From Sandaracinaceae bacterium (GTDB lineage Bacteria > Myxococcota_A > Polyangia > Polyangiales > Sandaracinaceae): DNA of 53,488 nucleotides. Both the position numbers and the translations under genes were made by a program. Of this stretch, positions 7,054 to 16,545 are shown piece after piece. The notes below the pieces were generated by a model. The model saw nothing but the letters and a program-made list of their open reading frames with translations, was not told where the DNA came from and did no database searches. Location: assembly GCA_040218145.1 (NCBI GenBank), contig JAVJQK010000090.1, forward strand, positions 1-53,488. The letters run 5' to 3'. Within the stretch, counting starts at the first letter, position 1; the number at the start of each line of letters is the position of its first letter.

Positions 7054-8283
7054 TCAGAACTCGATACGGAAGAGCTGCTGGCCGACGAGGACCATCGACC
7101 CCGCGTCGACGGTGGCGTCGCTCTCGAGGCGCAGGAAGGTGCCGTTGGAGCTCCCGACGTCCGTCAGGTAGATGCGTCCGCCCTCGCCGTGGATGCGCGC
7201 GTGCAGGCCCGAGACGTAGCCGTCGTCCGGGAAGAGGATGTCCCCGCGCTCGCGGCCCAGGTGGAGGCCCTCCGCCGGCACCGCGTAGCAGTTGCCAAGC
7301 GTCTCGCGCCCGGTGACCAGGCAGATGCGGCCGACGAGCCCCTCGCGCGGGCTCCCCATCTTCTCCACACCGTCGGGCCCCGCGTCGGGCTCGGACAGGC
7401 GCTCGAACCGGATGATCTCCTGGCCGACGCGGAAGACGGTCCCGTCCTTCAGCTCGACCGGCTCCTCGGCCATGATCCGCCGGTAGACGCCGTTGAGGCT
7501 GCCGAGGTCGCGCACCGTCACGCGGCCGCCGCCGAAATGGAAGCTGGCGTGGCGCGGGGACAGGTACGTGTCGCTCGCGAACTGCGGCATCGTCTCGCGG
7601 CCCACGATCGAGCCGTCGCTGATGGAGACCGAGTCGCCCTCGGTGCCGTCGGGACGGATGAGGACCAGCGTGCCGTTGCCGCCGCCCGAGGGGGCGGGAG
7701 CGGGCGCCGCGGGCGCAGGGGCAGGCGCGGCGTCTTGCAACGGATGACCGCACGAGCCGCAGAACTTGAAGTTCTTGTTGTTGCTCGTCCCGCACTTGGC
7801 GCACGGAACCTGCGCGCCTCCGGCCGCGGGCGCGCCGTTGCCTCCCGGCGCCGGGGACGGCCCACCGAAGCCACCGGACGGCGCCGCCGGCGCAGGGGCC
7901 GCAGCCGGGGAAGGCGCCGCGGCCGGGGAAGGCGCCGGCGCAGGTGCCGCAGCCGGGGAAGGCGCCGCGGCCGCTGGAGCGGGCGCAGGCGCGGCCGCTG
8001 GAGCCGGGGCGGATCCGGCCGCTGGAGCTGGAGCGGGTGCCGGAGCGGGTGCCGGGGCGGGCGCAGGGGCCGCAGCCGGGGGCGGCCCCGCAGCGGCGCC
8101 ACCGAATTGAGGTGCGGGAGCAGGAGACGGAGCCCCACCTCCCGCGACGGGCGTACCGCCGGGGGGTGTCGGAGCGTTGAAGCTCTTCGGCTGCTCGGCG
8201 TTCCGAGGCAGCTCGGCTCCGCACCCGAGACAGAACTTGTAGTGGTCCTGATTCTCCTTGCCGCAGCGAGGGCAGACGATCAC
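7054..8283 (-). CDS. Double zinc-ribbon, double FHA-domain protein
   Basis: 409 residues from a GTG at 8283, chosen because AGAAGGAG lies 8 bp upstream and the protein then begins directly with a zinc ribbon (CPRCG..CLGCG, 4-23). A long Ala/Pro-rich linker leads to a second zinc ribbon (CAKCG..CGSCG, about 160-179), another Pro/Ala linker, then two FHA domains (about 215-290 with VGRE, SPRHA and GSLNG; about 330-405 with LGRE, SGLHA and GSSNG). FHA domains bind phosphothreonine, so this is a probable reader of the adjacent Ser/Thr kinase, from which it diverges. Both FHA domains keep the Arg, Ser/Gly-x-x-His and Asn positions expected for binding, though the second has SGLH in place of SxxH. 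It is a paralogue of the gene at 10131. Confidence 0.88.
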   Translation of the reverse strand: MIVCPRCGKENQDHYKFCLGCGAELPRNAEQPKSFNAPTPPGGTPVAGGGAPSPAPAPQFGGAAAGPPPAAAPAPAPAPAPAPAPAPAAGSAPAPAAAPAPAPAAAAPSPAAAPAPAPSPAAAPSPAAAPAPAAPSGGFGGPSPAPGGNGAPAAGGAQVPCAKCGTSNNKNFKFCGSCGHPLQDAAPAPAPAAPAPAPSGGGNGTLVLIRPDGTEGDSVSISDGSIVGRETMPQFASDTYLSPRHASFHFGGGRVTVRDLGSLNGVYRRIMAEEPVELKDGTVFRVGQEIIRFERLSEPDAGPDGVEKMGSPREGLVGRICLVTGRETLGNCYAVPAEGLHLGRERGDILFPDDGYVSGLHARIHGEGGRIYLTDVGSSNGTFLRLESDATVDAGSMVLVGQQLFRIEF

Positions 8284-8481
8284 GGAGGATCTCCTTCTGT
8301 TGGCCGAGGCCGCAGGGACGGCGAAACCGTGCGGACGATACCGGCCCGCGGGCGGAATGGTCAAGGATTCCCGGGAGGCCAATGGCTTTTCGCCACGCCC
8401 GCCATCCCTTATGCTTCCGAACGTCGACCCAGCCGCCCCGCGCGCCCACCGCGTCCCGCTGCGCTCCGGCGCTCCCGCATC

Positions 8482-10119
8482 ATGACCCAACCCTCCGGCG
8501 AGCCGCGAGCCGAGCCCGAGCCCGATGACCCGTGGATCGGACGGACCATCGCGCAGAAGTTCACCCTGTCGGAGCAGATCGGCGAGGGAGCGATGGGCCG
8601 CGTCTACCGGGCCGAGCACGTCTCGCTCGGCAAGCCCGTGGCCATCAAGGTGCTCCACCGCCACCTCGGCGGCGACCCGCGCATCGCCAAGCGATTCCAC
8701 CGCGAAGCGCGCGCCGCGAGCCGCCTCTCGCACCCGAATTCGCTGCAGATCATCGACTTCGGCGAGGCGGGCGACGGCACCCTCTTCATCGCGATGGAGC
8801 TGCTCGAGGGGGAGGACCTGCAGACCCTGATCGACCACGACGCGCCCCTGTCACCGCGTCACATCGGCGAGATCATGACCCAGATGCTCCGCGCCCTCGA
8901 CGAGGCGCATCACGCGGGCATCATCCACCGGGACCTGAAGCCCGAGAACCTGGTGGTGATCCAGACCCGCGGCGGTGGGTTCCGGGTCAAGGTCTGCGAC
9001 TTCGGGATCGCGAAGATCACCGAGTCCGAGGGCAAGAGCACCGCGATCACCAAAGATGGCTACGTCTGCGGCACGCCCGAGTACATGGCCCCCGAGCAGG
9101 CGCGAGGCGACGCGATCGATCCGCGCGCGGACCTCTACTCGGCGGGGGTGGTCCTCTACCACCTGCTCTGCGCCAAGGTGCCGTTCTCGGCCGAGACCGC
9201 GCTGGGCATCATCACCAAGCACCTCATGGAGCAGCCCGTGCCGCCGCGCCGCGTGCAGCCGTCGTGGGGGATCCCGCGCGCGCTCGAGCGGGTCGCGCTC
9301 CGCGCTCTGGCGAAAGACCCCGACGAGCGCTGGCCGAGCGCGGCGGAGATGGGCGCGGCCGTCGAGTCCGCGGTGGACGCTCTGGGGGACCGCGCCGATG
9401 AGCGGTTGGGGCACGGCAGCTTCGCCGCGGCGGCCCTCGAAGACGACGACGATGAGGAGGCGCGCGAGGCGACGACCGAGGAGGCCATCCGCGCCGTCGT
9501 CCAGCCGGCGCGTGGGCACACGTGGCTCTACGCCCTCGCGGGCGCGCTGGCGCTGCTCGCCTTCGGCGTCTGGCTGTGGGCCCGGCCCACGGCTCCGGCG
9601 AGCTCTGCCGATCCGGTCGACCGCGCCGAGTCGCAGCCCCCGACCGAGCCGGAGCCGGCGGCGCCGACATCGGCGCGCGAGCCCGCCGCGGAGCGCCCCG
9701 CGGCGGAAGAGGTCGGCGCAGAGGGGGGCACGGCCGCGGAGGAGGGCACGGCCGCGGAGAGCGACGAGGAGAGCGACGAGGAGTCCGCGCCCATCGCCCG
9801 CCCACGAGCGACGGAGGCGCAGCGCCCCCGCGATCGCCCGCGCCCGGGGCCGCGCGATCCCACGCCGGCGCCCCCGACCACGCCCGATCCGTTCGACGAC
9901 GGCCGCGACCGGATGAGCCGCGGCGACCTCCGCGGCGCCATCGCCGCCTTCGAGCGGGCCGCCCGTGCGCAGCCTCGGAACGCGCAGGTCCACCGCCAGC
10001 TCGGTCGCGCCTACATGCGCCTCGGCGACACACGACGCGGCGCCGACGCCTACCGGCGCTACCTCGCGCTCGCGCCCGACGCACCCGACCGGGCGATCAT
10101 CGAGCGCCTGATCGAGTAG
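8482..10119 (+). CDS. Transmembrane Ser/Thr protein kinase with TPR C-terminus
   Basis: 545 residues from the ATG at 8482; the frame is open much farther upstream but that part overlaps the FHA gene in antisense. Kinase domain about 28-295: Gly loop GEGAMGRVY, Lys in VAIKVL, HRDLKPEN, DFG, and GTPEYMAPEQ. An acidic juxtamembrane segment precedes one membrane helix (about 347-368). The outside part is Ala/Pro/Glu-rich and ends with two TPR-like units (about 473-545). This is a PknB-type receptor kinase of the kind abundant in myxobacteria. It sits between two FHA genes, whose products are probable phospho-readers. Confidence 0.93.
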   Translation: MTQPSGEPRAEPEPDDPWIGRTIAQKFTLSEQIGEGAMGRVYRAEHVSLGKPVAIKVLHRHLGGDPRIAKRFHREARAASRLSHPNSLQIIDFGEAGDGTLFIAMELLEGEDLQTLIDHDAPLSPRHIGEIMTQMLRALDEAHHAGIIHRDLKPENLVVIQTRGGGFRVKVCDFGIAKITESEGKSTAITKDGYVCGTPEYMAPEQARGDAIDPRADLYSAGVVLYHLLCAKVPFSAETALGIITKHLMEQPVPPRRVQPSWGIPRALERVALRALAKDPDERWPSAAEMGAAVESAVDALGDRADERLGHGSFAAAALEDDDDEEAREATTEEAIRAVVQPARGHTWLYALAGALALLAFGVWLWARPTAPASSADPVDRAESQPPTEPEPAAPTSAREPAAERPAAEEVGAEGGTAAEEGTAAESDEESDEESAPIARPRATEAQRPRDRPRPGPRDPTPAPPTTPDPFDDGRDRMSRGDLRGAIAAFERAARAQPRNAQVHRQLGRAYMRLGDTRRGADAYRRYLALAPDAPDRAIIERLIE

Positions 10120-10130
10120 CGGAGCGTCGC

Positions 10131-11126
10131 TCAGGCGGTCTGTTCGACGCGCAGCAGCTGGTGGCCGACGAAGAGATAGTCGCCGTTGCCCAGCTCGCGT
10201 TCCTTGCCGAGACGCACGTACGTGCCGTTGCGCGAGCCGAGGTCCACGAGCGAGAACTGGCCGTCGCCGGCGAGCTCGACCTTCGCGTGGCTGCCCGACA
10301 TGAAGACGTCGTCGGGGAAGTTCATGTCGCTGTCCTCGCGACCGATCTGCACGGCGTTCTCGCGCGCGCAGTAGACCATCCCGTCCTGGCCACCCGCGAG
10401 CACCTGGACCACCCGGAAGGGGCTCGGGCGCTTGGGCGAGGAGTAGAAATAGGTCTGATCGGGATCGGGCCCCGAGGTGTCCTTCGGCGTCGCCTCGAGC
10501 CGGAAGACCTGCTCTCCGCACAGGAAGTGATCGTTCGGCTTCAGCGGGTTGGGCTTCTTGATGCGCAGGTAGACGCCGTTGACGCTGCCCTCGTCCCGCA
10601 CGAAGAGCTTGTCGCCGCGGTAGAAGAAGTTGGCGTGGCGCGGGCTGATCCACGGATCGGTCGGGAACGGGATCTGGGCGTCCGTCGTGCCCACGATGTG
10701 CTCCGTGCCCTGGAGGAGATAGCTCAGTCCGTCGGCCTCTTCGTTGCCGCGGATGAGGATCAGGCGCGCCTTGCCGGGCGCCTGCATGCTGCCGAAGAAG
10801 TCCACCTGGCGCTCGAGCACGTCCTTCGGGACGGTCGCGCCGCATGCACCGCAGAACTTGTGGCCCGACGGAACCGGGGTCGAGCACTCCTTGCAGACGT
10901 AGAACCTGGCTTGCTCCATCTCATCCTCCCGGGACGGCGCGGCGGCGTGCGCCGGCTCCGTGGGCTGCACTGGTTTGGGATGCGCCGTCGAAGATGGCGC
11001 GGCACTGCTGGGCGCGGACGGGCGCGAGAACAGGGCGAGGTCGTGCCCGCAGAGCGGACAGCGTTCCGTGCCCATCGGGCTGAACGTGTCGCAGCTGCCA
11101 CACGAAATCCCGATGTCCTCTTCCAT
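10131..11126 (-). CDS. Double zinc-ribbon, double FHA-domain protein (paralogue)
   Basis: 331 residues. Zinc ribbon 1 (CGSC..CPLCG, 9-27), a short Ala/Pro linker, zinc ribbon 2 (CKEC..CGACG, about 78-96), then two FHA domains (about 120-195 with VGTTD, SPRHA and GSVNG; about 235-330 with IGRED, SGSHA and GSRNG). Same architecture as the 7054-8283 protein with a shorter linker; the first FHA domain has VGTT where the phosphate-binding Arg (GRE) is usual, so that domain may not bind phosphothreonine. It converges on the kinase gene with an 11-bp gap. Probably another reader or scaffold in the same signalling unit. Confidence 0.88.
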   Translation of the reverse strand: MEEDIGISCGSCDTFSPMGTERCPLCGHDLALFSRPSAPSSAAPSSTAHPKPVQPTEPAHAAAPSREDEMEQARFYVCKECSTPVPSGHKFCGACGATVPKDVLERQVDFFGSMQAPGKARLILIRGNEEADGLSYLLQGTEHIVGTTDAQIPFPTDPWISPRHANFFYRGDKLFVRDEGSVNGVYLRIKKPNPLKPNDHFLCGEQVFRLEATPKDTSGPDPDQTYFYSSPKRPSPFRVVQVLAGGQDGMVYCARENAVQIGREDSDMNFPDDVFMSGSHAKVELAGDGQFSLVDLGSRNGTYVRLGKERELGNGDYLFVGHQLLRVEQTA

Positions 11127-11242
11127 GACGATAACGTACCAAGACCCGACCGACGGGGTGTGGAATTCCCGGCCCCTGCTGCCAGCCCGATGGGCCAGCC
11201 CGTTCTGAGCCAGCCCGTTTTAAGCCAGCTCGGGTCCCGAGG

Positions 11243-14200
11243 TCAACGAATGCCCGACTCAGGCTCGGTGACCGCGCGAACCCGCGGGCTCGCGTCGCGT
11301 CGCGTCTGGGCCCGCGCGCGCTGCGCCGCTTCTCCCCCGGAAGCGATCAGCGACGCCGCGGCGGACGCTCGGACCCTCGGCTCCTCGTCGCGCGCCAGGG
11401 CCCGCTCCAGCGCCTCCAGATCCTGCGCGCTCGCCTCCACGCCGAGCGCCGCGGCGGCCGCCTGGCGCACGAAGGCGTAGGGGTCTTCGGTCAGCGCCCC
11501 CCGCAGAGCCGCCCGCGCCGCCTCGTCGCGAGACCGGCCCAGCGCCGCGGCCGCGCGCGTTCGCATCGACCAGTCACGATGTTCGCGCACGATCTCGGAC
11601 AGCCGCGCCACCACGGCGCCGCTCGGCGTCCGGGTCGCCTCGGAGAGCGCGTCCAGCGCGGCGCGCTGCACCGACGCGGGCGGGCTCGACAGCGAGGCGG
11701 CCACCGCGCTCACCGCGTCGGGGTGGTCCAGGCGCGCGAGCAGGCGCACCGCCGCCACCCGCACCGCCGCGTCGAGGTGCGCGGCCGCCTCGACCAGCTC
11801 GTCCACCAGCCCGTCCCCGAGCTGGTCCAGCGCGCGCTCGGCGGCGCTGCGAGGCCCGTCCGGCCAGGCGTCGAGATCGGCGGTCAGAGGCCCGAGGGAC
11901 AGCCCGTGTGCGCGCGCGCCGAGCACGTCGAGGGCCGGGAGGGCTCGCTCGACCGGACCGCGCAGGGCGAGGGAGGCCGCCTCTTCGAGCGCGGGCGCCC
12001 ACGCCGAGAGATCTTCCACTGGCGGCAGCGCCGCGTCTTCTGCCCGCACGACACGCAGCACGTAGTCGCGCACGCGCTCGAAGGCGTGGGGGGCCGGCAG
12101 CTCGGCCGGCTCCTCGTCGTCGGCGCCTCCGTCGGCGCCTTCGTCGGAGCGCGCACGGAGCGCGAGCGCGGCCGCCCGGCGCAGCTGCGCGTCGGGGTCG
12201 AACAGCGCGCCGATGAGCGCGTCGCGTGCCTCGTCGCCGCCGATCCGCCCGAGGGCCTCGGCCGCGATCCGCGACGTCGCGCCGCCGCGCGTGCGGAGGA
12301 CCTCGGCGAGGGCCGGCGCGTGTCGCGCGTCCCCCGCGCGTCCGAGCGCCCAGATGGAAGCATGCAAGATGTCTTCATCCGTGGCGCTCCGCACGACGCG
12401 CTCGAGCTCCGCGGCGGTGTCGCCGCTACGCCCCGACCCGGCGGCGGAGTGCAGGCCGAGCCCGATGGCCGCGTAGCCGACCACCTGCGTGTCGTCGCTG
12501 CGCTGGAGGCGCCGCAGGGCGCGCTCGGCCTCGCGCCCTCCCAGTCGCGCCAGGCTCCAGGCCGCGAGCCCGCTCAGGCGATGGTCATCGCCCTCCGCGA
12601 GCGCGACGAGGCGCCCGACCTCGGACGCGTCGGCGACCGCCCCGGCCGCGCGCAGCGCTTGCAACCGGCTCCCGAGGTCCAAAGCGGGGTTCTCGGCCAC
12701 CGCGAGGAGCGGCGCGGCCGCGTTCGGGTTGCCGAGGTCGCCGAGGATGTCGAGGGCGACGCGTCGCTGGGACGGGTCCGCGTCGGCCAGGGCCTCGAGG
12801 AGCGGCTTGATCCCGCGCGTCCCGATCTGACGCAGCTCCTCGCGGGCCTCGGCCGCGCCCTCCCCTCCTCGCCGCGCGCGCAGGACGAGCGGGCCCGCGT
12901 ACGCGTCGTAGAGCTCCACCACCATGCGCCGGAAGATGGGTCGCTGCGGGTGACCGAGGGCGAGCGGGAGCAGGTCGCGCTCGAGCTCCACGAGCGTGCC
13001 GGCGCCGAGGTTGATCTGGATCGAGGCGCGCGCCGCGCGCGAGACGAGGTCGTCGTCGGGCGTGATCCGGAGCACCTGGCGGTAGAGTCGATCGGCGCGC
13101 GCTGACTCGCCGCGCGCCAGGTAGAGCTCCGCGAGCTCGAAGTAGACCGGATAGAGGCGCTCGTTCAGCTCGAGCGCGCGCTGGTAGCTCGCGATGGCGC
13201 GCGGCATGTCCTGTCGCGCGCGGTAGAGGTCGGCCAGCCGTCGATGTCCCGACGCGTCGTCCGGGTTCCGCTCGACCGCCTCGGCCGCGTACCGCACCGC
13301 CTCCTCGTCCCGGTACAGGGCGAGGGCGTGCTCGGCCATCTGCTGGAGGTAGTGCGCCGCGCGCCGCGGATCGGCGTCGCGCAGCCGACGCAGCACGTCG
13401 ATCGCGCCGGCGAGGTCGCCGCGGTGGCGTCGAATCCGCTCCAGGGCGAGCAGGCTCTCGACGTCCCCCGGCGCGATCTCGGCCACGCGCTCGAGCACAC
13501 GCTCGGCCTGCGCCTGGTGCTGTGGGCCACGACGCCGGTGCGCCTCCGCCAGGAACCGGCCCGCCTCGGCGTCGGGCGACTCCGACGCGAAGCGGCGCTC
13601 GAGCTCGCGGATCTGGGTGGGCAGCTGACGAGTCCGCGACCAGATGCCGACGATCCGCTCGCGCGCCTCGCGACGCGCCACGCGGTCGTCCCCCGCCAGC
13701 TCGAGCACGCGCTGCCACTGCGCCTCCGCCGCGTCGTTCTGCCGGTTGCGCTCCAGCGCCGTGGCGAGCCCGCGCACGTGCCCGACCTCCTCGGGCTCGA
13801 GTCGGACCGCCTCGCGCCACTGCTCGATGGCCAGGGGCAGCAGATCGTGGTCGCCGTAGATCTGCGCGAGGGTGGCGTGGCCTTCGGCGCCGCGCTCGAC
13901 CTCGAGCACGCGCCGCCAGGTGGCCAGCGCCGCCTCCCGCTCGCCTCGATCGAACTGGGAGGCGCCGAGCGCGATCACGTGCACCGGATCGCGCGGATCG
14001 ATCCGCGCCAGCAGCTCGATCTCGCTGGCCGCCAGCGCCTCCTCGCCCCAGCGCGCGTACAGCTCGGCGAGCTGCTGGTGCAGGATCGGGTCGCGAGCGT
14101 GACGGCGCCCCGTGTCGCGCAGGAGCCGCAGCGCGTCCTCGCGGTGGTCCGTCTGCATCAGGAGCTGCGCCAGCTCGATCACGAAGCGCGGCTCGCGAGG

Positions 14201-15424
14201 CGCCTGTCGGATCAGCGCGCGGTACTCGTCGATGACGTCGTCGAGCCGCCCGGAGCGGCTCAGGAGCTGGATGATCCGGACGCGGGTGTCGATGTCTCGG
14301 GGGCGAGAGCGGAGGGCGCGCCGGTAGGCCTCGAGCGCCTCGGCGTCGTTGCCGAGCTCGTCCTCGATGCGCCCGAGCAGCTCGTTCGACTCGAAGCCGC
14401 GCCCCGCTTCGCCGCGCAGGCGCTCGGCGAGCGCGGGCAGCCGGTCGGTGCGGCGGTGCGCGAGCAGGAGCTGGTCGTAGATCTCCGCGCGGATCCCCGC
14501 CTGACGCCCCGCCAGCCGGAGCGCGCGATCGAGGGTCTCGATGCTGGCCTCGGGATCGGCGCGCTCGAGCTGGGCGCGCGACAGCTCGAGGAGGACGGGC
14601 GGCAGCACGCGGTTGTCACCACGGAGGGAGCGGATCACCCGCTCGTATTCTTCGACCGCGCGGTCCCACTCCCGCGCCGCCGACAACGCGCGGGCGTATT
14701 CGGCGCGCAGGTAGACGCTTCCGTCCCCGCCGCGGGCGAGCTCCTCGTAGAAGCCGCGCGCCGCCTCGAAGTCGTCCATCTCGAGGGCGAGCTGCGCCAC
14801 CTCCCGGAGCAGCTCCTCGCGGGCGAGCCGCTCGCGGGTGCGCTCGAGCGCCTCCTCGTAGCGCTGACGCGCGGCGGCGGACGCGCCGGCCGCCCGCTCG
14901 ATCTGCGCCAGCGCGATCCGGGGCGCAGCCTCTCGCGGGCGCAGCTCCGACGCGCGCTCGTAGGCGGCGCGCGCCTCGTCGGCGTGATTCTGTGCCTTGA
15001 AGATGTGCCCGATCATCATGCGCGGCGCGTAGGCCTCGCCGTCCGCCGCGATCTGCGCGCGGAGGTCTTCCACGAGCCGGTCGATGTTGCCGTCGCGCTC
15101 GCGATAGAGGTCCAGGAGGCGGCGGAACGCGAAGGTCTCCCGCGGATCCTGCTCGACGATGCGCCGGTAGCGCTGGATCAAGACATCGGCGCGCTCCGGG
15201 GCCTCGCGCTGCGGCCCCTGTGGCTGCGCCCGCTCGCCTCGCGGGCGGCGTCGCCCCTGCCCGCGCGCGGGGCGGCTCGGTCGGCGTGGGCGCGCGCGAT
15301 CCCGCCCGCCACGCTGCCGGGTCAGGCCCCAGTCGTCCTGCGCGTGCGCGGTCGCCGGGACGGTCGGTAGGTCGGCGAGGCACAGCGCCCCCGCCAGCAT
15401 CACGATCCACGGCCAACGCACCAC
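11243..15424 (-). CDS. Giant exported TPR and HEAT repeat protein
   Basis: 1393 residues from a GTG at 15424; the frame extends upstream with no convincing protein, while the chosen start gives a signal peptide (WIVMLAGALCLADL, cleavage near AHAQ). After an Arg/Gly-rich segment, residues from about 90 to 850 are TPR-like helix pairs (patterns such as AEALEAYRRAL, AIASYQRALELN), and the remainder is a string of HEAT/PBS-lyase-like repeats (IKPLLEALADADPSQRRVALDILGDLG type). Both repeat types are binding scaffolds, so this is a large periplasmic or outer-surface interaction platform; partners are unknown. The antisense frames are long but composed of His/Arg-rich shadow peptide. Confidence 0.85.
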   Translation of the reverse strand: MVRWPWIVMLAGALCLADLPTVPATAHAQDDWGLTRQRGGRDRARPRRPSRPARGQGRRRPRGERAQPQGPQREAPERADVLIQRYRRIVEQDPRETFAFRRLLDLYRERDGNIDRLVEDLRAQIAADGEAYAPRMMIGHIFKAQNHADEARAAYERASELRPREAAPRIALAQIERAAGASAAARQRYEEALERTRERLAREELLREVAQLALEMDDFEAARGFYEELARGGDGSVYLRAEYARALSAAREWDRAVEEYERVIRSLRGDNRVLPPVLLELSRAQLERADPEASIETLDRALRLAGRQAGIRAEIYDQLLLAHRRTDRLPALAERLRGEAGRGFESNELLGRIEDELGNDAEALEAYRRALRSRPRDIDTRVRIIQLLSRSGRLDDVIDEYRALIRQAPREPRFVIELAQLLMQTDHREDALRLLRDTGRRHARDPILHQQLAELYARWGEEALAASEIELLARIDPRDPVHVIALGASQFDRGEREAALATWRRVLEVERGAEGHATLAQIYGDHDLLPLAIEQWREAVRLEPEEVGHVRGLATALERNRQNDAAEAQWQRVLELAGDDRVARREARERIVGIWSRTRQLPTQIRELERRFASESPDAEAGRFLAEAHRRRGPQHQAQAERVLERVAEIAPGDVESLLALERIRRHRGDLAGAIDVLRRLRDADPRRAAHYLQQMAEHALALYRDEEAVRYAAEAVERNPDDASGHRRLADLYRARQDMPRAIASYQRALELNERLYPVYFELAELYLARGESARADRLYRQVLRITPDDDLVSRAARASIQINLGAGTLVELERDLLPLALGHPQRPIFRRMVVELYDAYAGPLVLRARRGGEGAAEAREELRQIGTRGIKPLLEALADADPSQRRVALDILGDLGNPNAAAPLLAVAENPALDLGSRLQALRAAGAVADASEVGRLVALAEGDDHRLSGLAAWSLARLGGREAERALRRLQRSDDTQVVGYAAIGLGLHSAAGSGRSGDTAAELERVVRSATDEDILHASIWALGRAGDARHAPALAEVLRTRGGATSRIAAEALGRIGGDEARDALIGALFDPDAQLRRAAALALRARSDEGADGGADDEEPAELPAPHAFERVRDYVLRVVRAEDAALPPVEDLSAWAPALEEAASLALRGPVERALPALDVLGARAHGLSLGPLTADLDAWPDGPRSAAERALDQLGDGLVDELVEAAAHLDAAVRVAAVRLLARLDHPDAVSAVAASLSSPPASVQRAALDALSEATRTPSGAVVARLSEIVREHRDWSMRTRAAAALGRSRDEAARAALRGALTEDPYAFVRQAAAAALGVEASAQDLEALERALARDEEPRVRASAAASLIASGGEAAQRARAQTRRDASPRVRAVTEPESGIR

Positions 15425-15486
15425 GCGGTCAAGATAGCAACGCAGCGGCCCGGCGCCGCCCCGCGACGCGCTCGCCCGAGCGCGCC

Positions 15487-16482
15487 TCAAGGTTGGCAGA
15501 AGAGCATCGCGCCCTCGCCACTGCACATCTGCCCCCCGGCCACGTTCGGGCACTCGTCGCTCACGCCGCAAGGCTGGAAGCAGGCGCCGGGCGTGGGGGG
15601 CCCTGCGTCGGCGTCCATCGAGCCGTCGGGCGCCATCGGGAAGTCCTCACCGATGCACGCGCCGGTGAAGAGGGAGCGGTCGGCGCCGATCGGCGCGCAG
15701 TCCGTGTCGAGCAGGCAGCTCGTGCGGGCGTTGCCGCGCAGCCAGGTCGTGCACGACGCGCCCGCGGGCGGGATGCAGCGCATCGAGCCCGCGTCGCACA
15801 CCAGCCCGGGCGGACAGGCGGGCGCGCCCGGATCGCACTCGAGGAGGCAGACGCGCTCGCTGATCTCGCCCATGACGGTGCGGTCGGTGCAGCGCCCGAC
15901 GAAGGCGCCCGTTCCGTCGTCGCACTCGGCGTCCACGCGGCACGGGGCGCAGTGGCGCGGCGCGAACTCCACGCAGGCCCCGTTGGCCACGTCGCAGATC
16001 GGGCGCAGGCCGGCGCAGAAGCCCGGCTCGCCCGGCGCGGCGGCGACGGTCTCGATGCTGCACTCGACGCACACACCCGCGAGCGGGTGACAGACGGACG
16101 GGGCCGCGCACTCCACCCCGTCGCAGGGGCTCGGCGGCCCCGAGTCGGGCGGGCCCGCGTCGAGCATGGGGCCCGAGCCGCGCACGCAGGCGCCCGACGC
16201 CCCGCACTCCTCGCGGGGCCCACAGTCGGAGTCGTCGGTGCAGGAGGCGTAGCAGCGCCCTTGCAGACAGATCTGACCGGCCGCACAGGCGGCAGGTCGA
16301 GCGCCGCCGTCTTCGATCGGCCCCGCGTCCTCCGAGGAGGGCGCCTCTGGCCGGCACTCGATCGCTTTGTCCGGATCGGGCCGCGGCGGCGCCTCCCGCG
16401 CCTCGTCGCAGCCCGGGAGGAGGAGCGTCAGCGCGACCACCCAGACGGAAGAGCGTCTGCCCACGAGGCCGAAGTCAAGCAC
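15487..16482 (-). CDS. Cys-rich lipoprotein
   Basis: 331 residues. A signal peptide ends in a lipobox (LTLLLPG-C, about Cys25). The mature protein has many Cys spaced in short loops (GQICLQGRCYASC, DSDCGPREEC, SVCHPLAGVC), separated by Asp/Gly/Pro-rich linkers (DAGPPDSGPP). This is the style of the Cys-rich surface lipoproteins of myxobacteria, built of EGF- or dickkopf-like disulphide modules; no enzymatic motif is seen. It lies 62 bp upstream of the TPR-HEAT gene on the same strand and could be cotranscribed with it. Confidence 0.78.
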   Translation of the reverse strand: MLDFGLVGRRSSVWVVALTLLLPGCDEAREAPPRPDPDKAIECRPEAPSSEDAGPIEDGGARPAACAAGQICLQGRCYASCTDDSDCGPREECGASGACVRGSGPMLDAGPPDSGPPSPCDGVECAAPSVCHPLAGVCVECSIETVAAAPGEPGFCAGLRPICDVANGACVEFAPRHCAPCRVDAECDDGTGAFVGRCTDRTVMGEISERVCLLECDPGAPACPPGLVCDAGSMRCIPPAGASCTTWLRGNARTSCLLDTDCAPIGADRSLFTGACIGEDFPMAPDGSMDADAGPPTPGACFQPCGVSDECPNVAGGQMCSGEGAMLFCQP

Positions 16483-16545
16483 GCCCGAACGTTACCATGG
16501 CCTGCACGCGAGCGTCACGGGATCGGTCGCGGTATACACGCCCGC

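Noticed and set aside
9522-11480. 652-codon plus-strand frame
   Set aside because: Antisense or out of frame to the FHA gene and kinase end; no domain pattern.
13244-15370. 708-codon plus-strand frame opposite the TPR-HEAT gene
   Set aside because: His/Arg/Gly-rich composition, no signature; a shadow of the GC-rich real gene.
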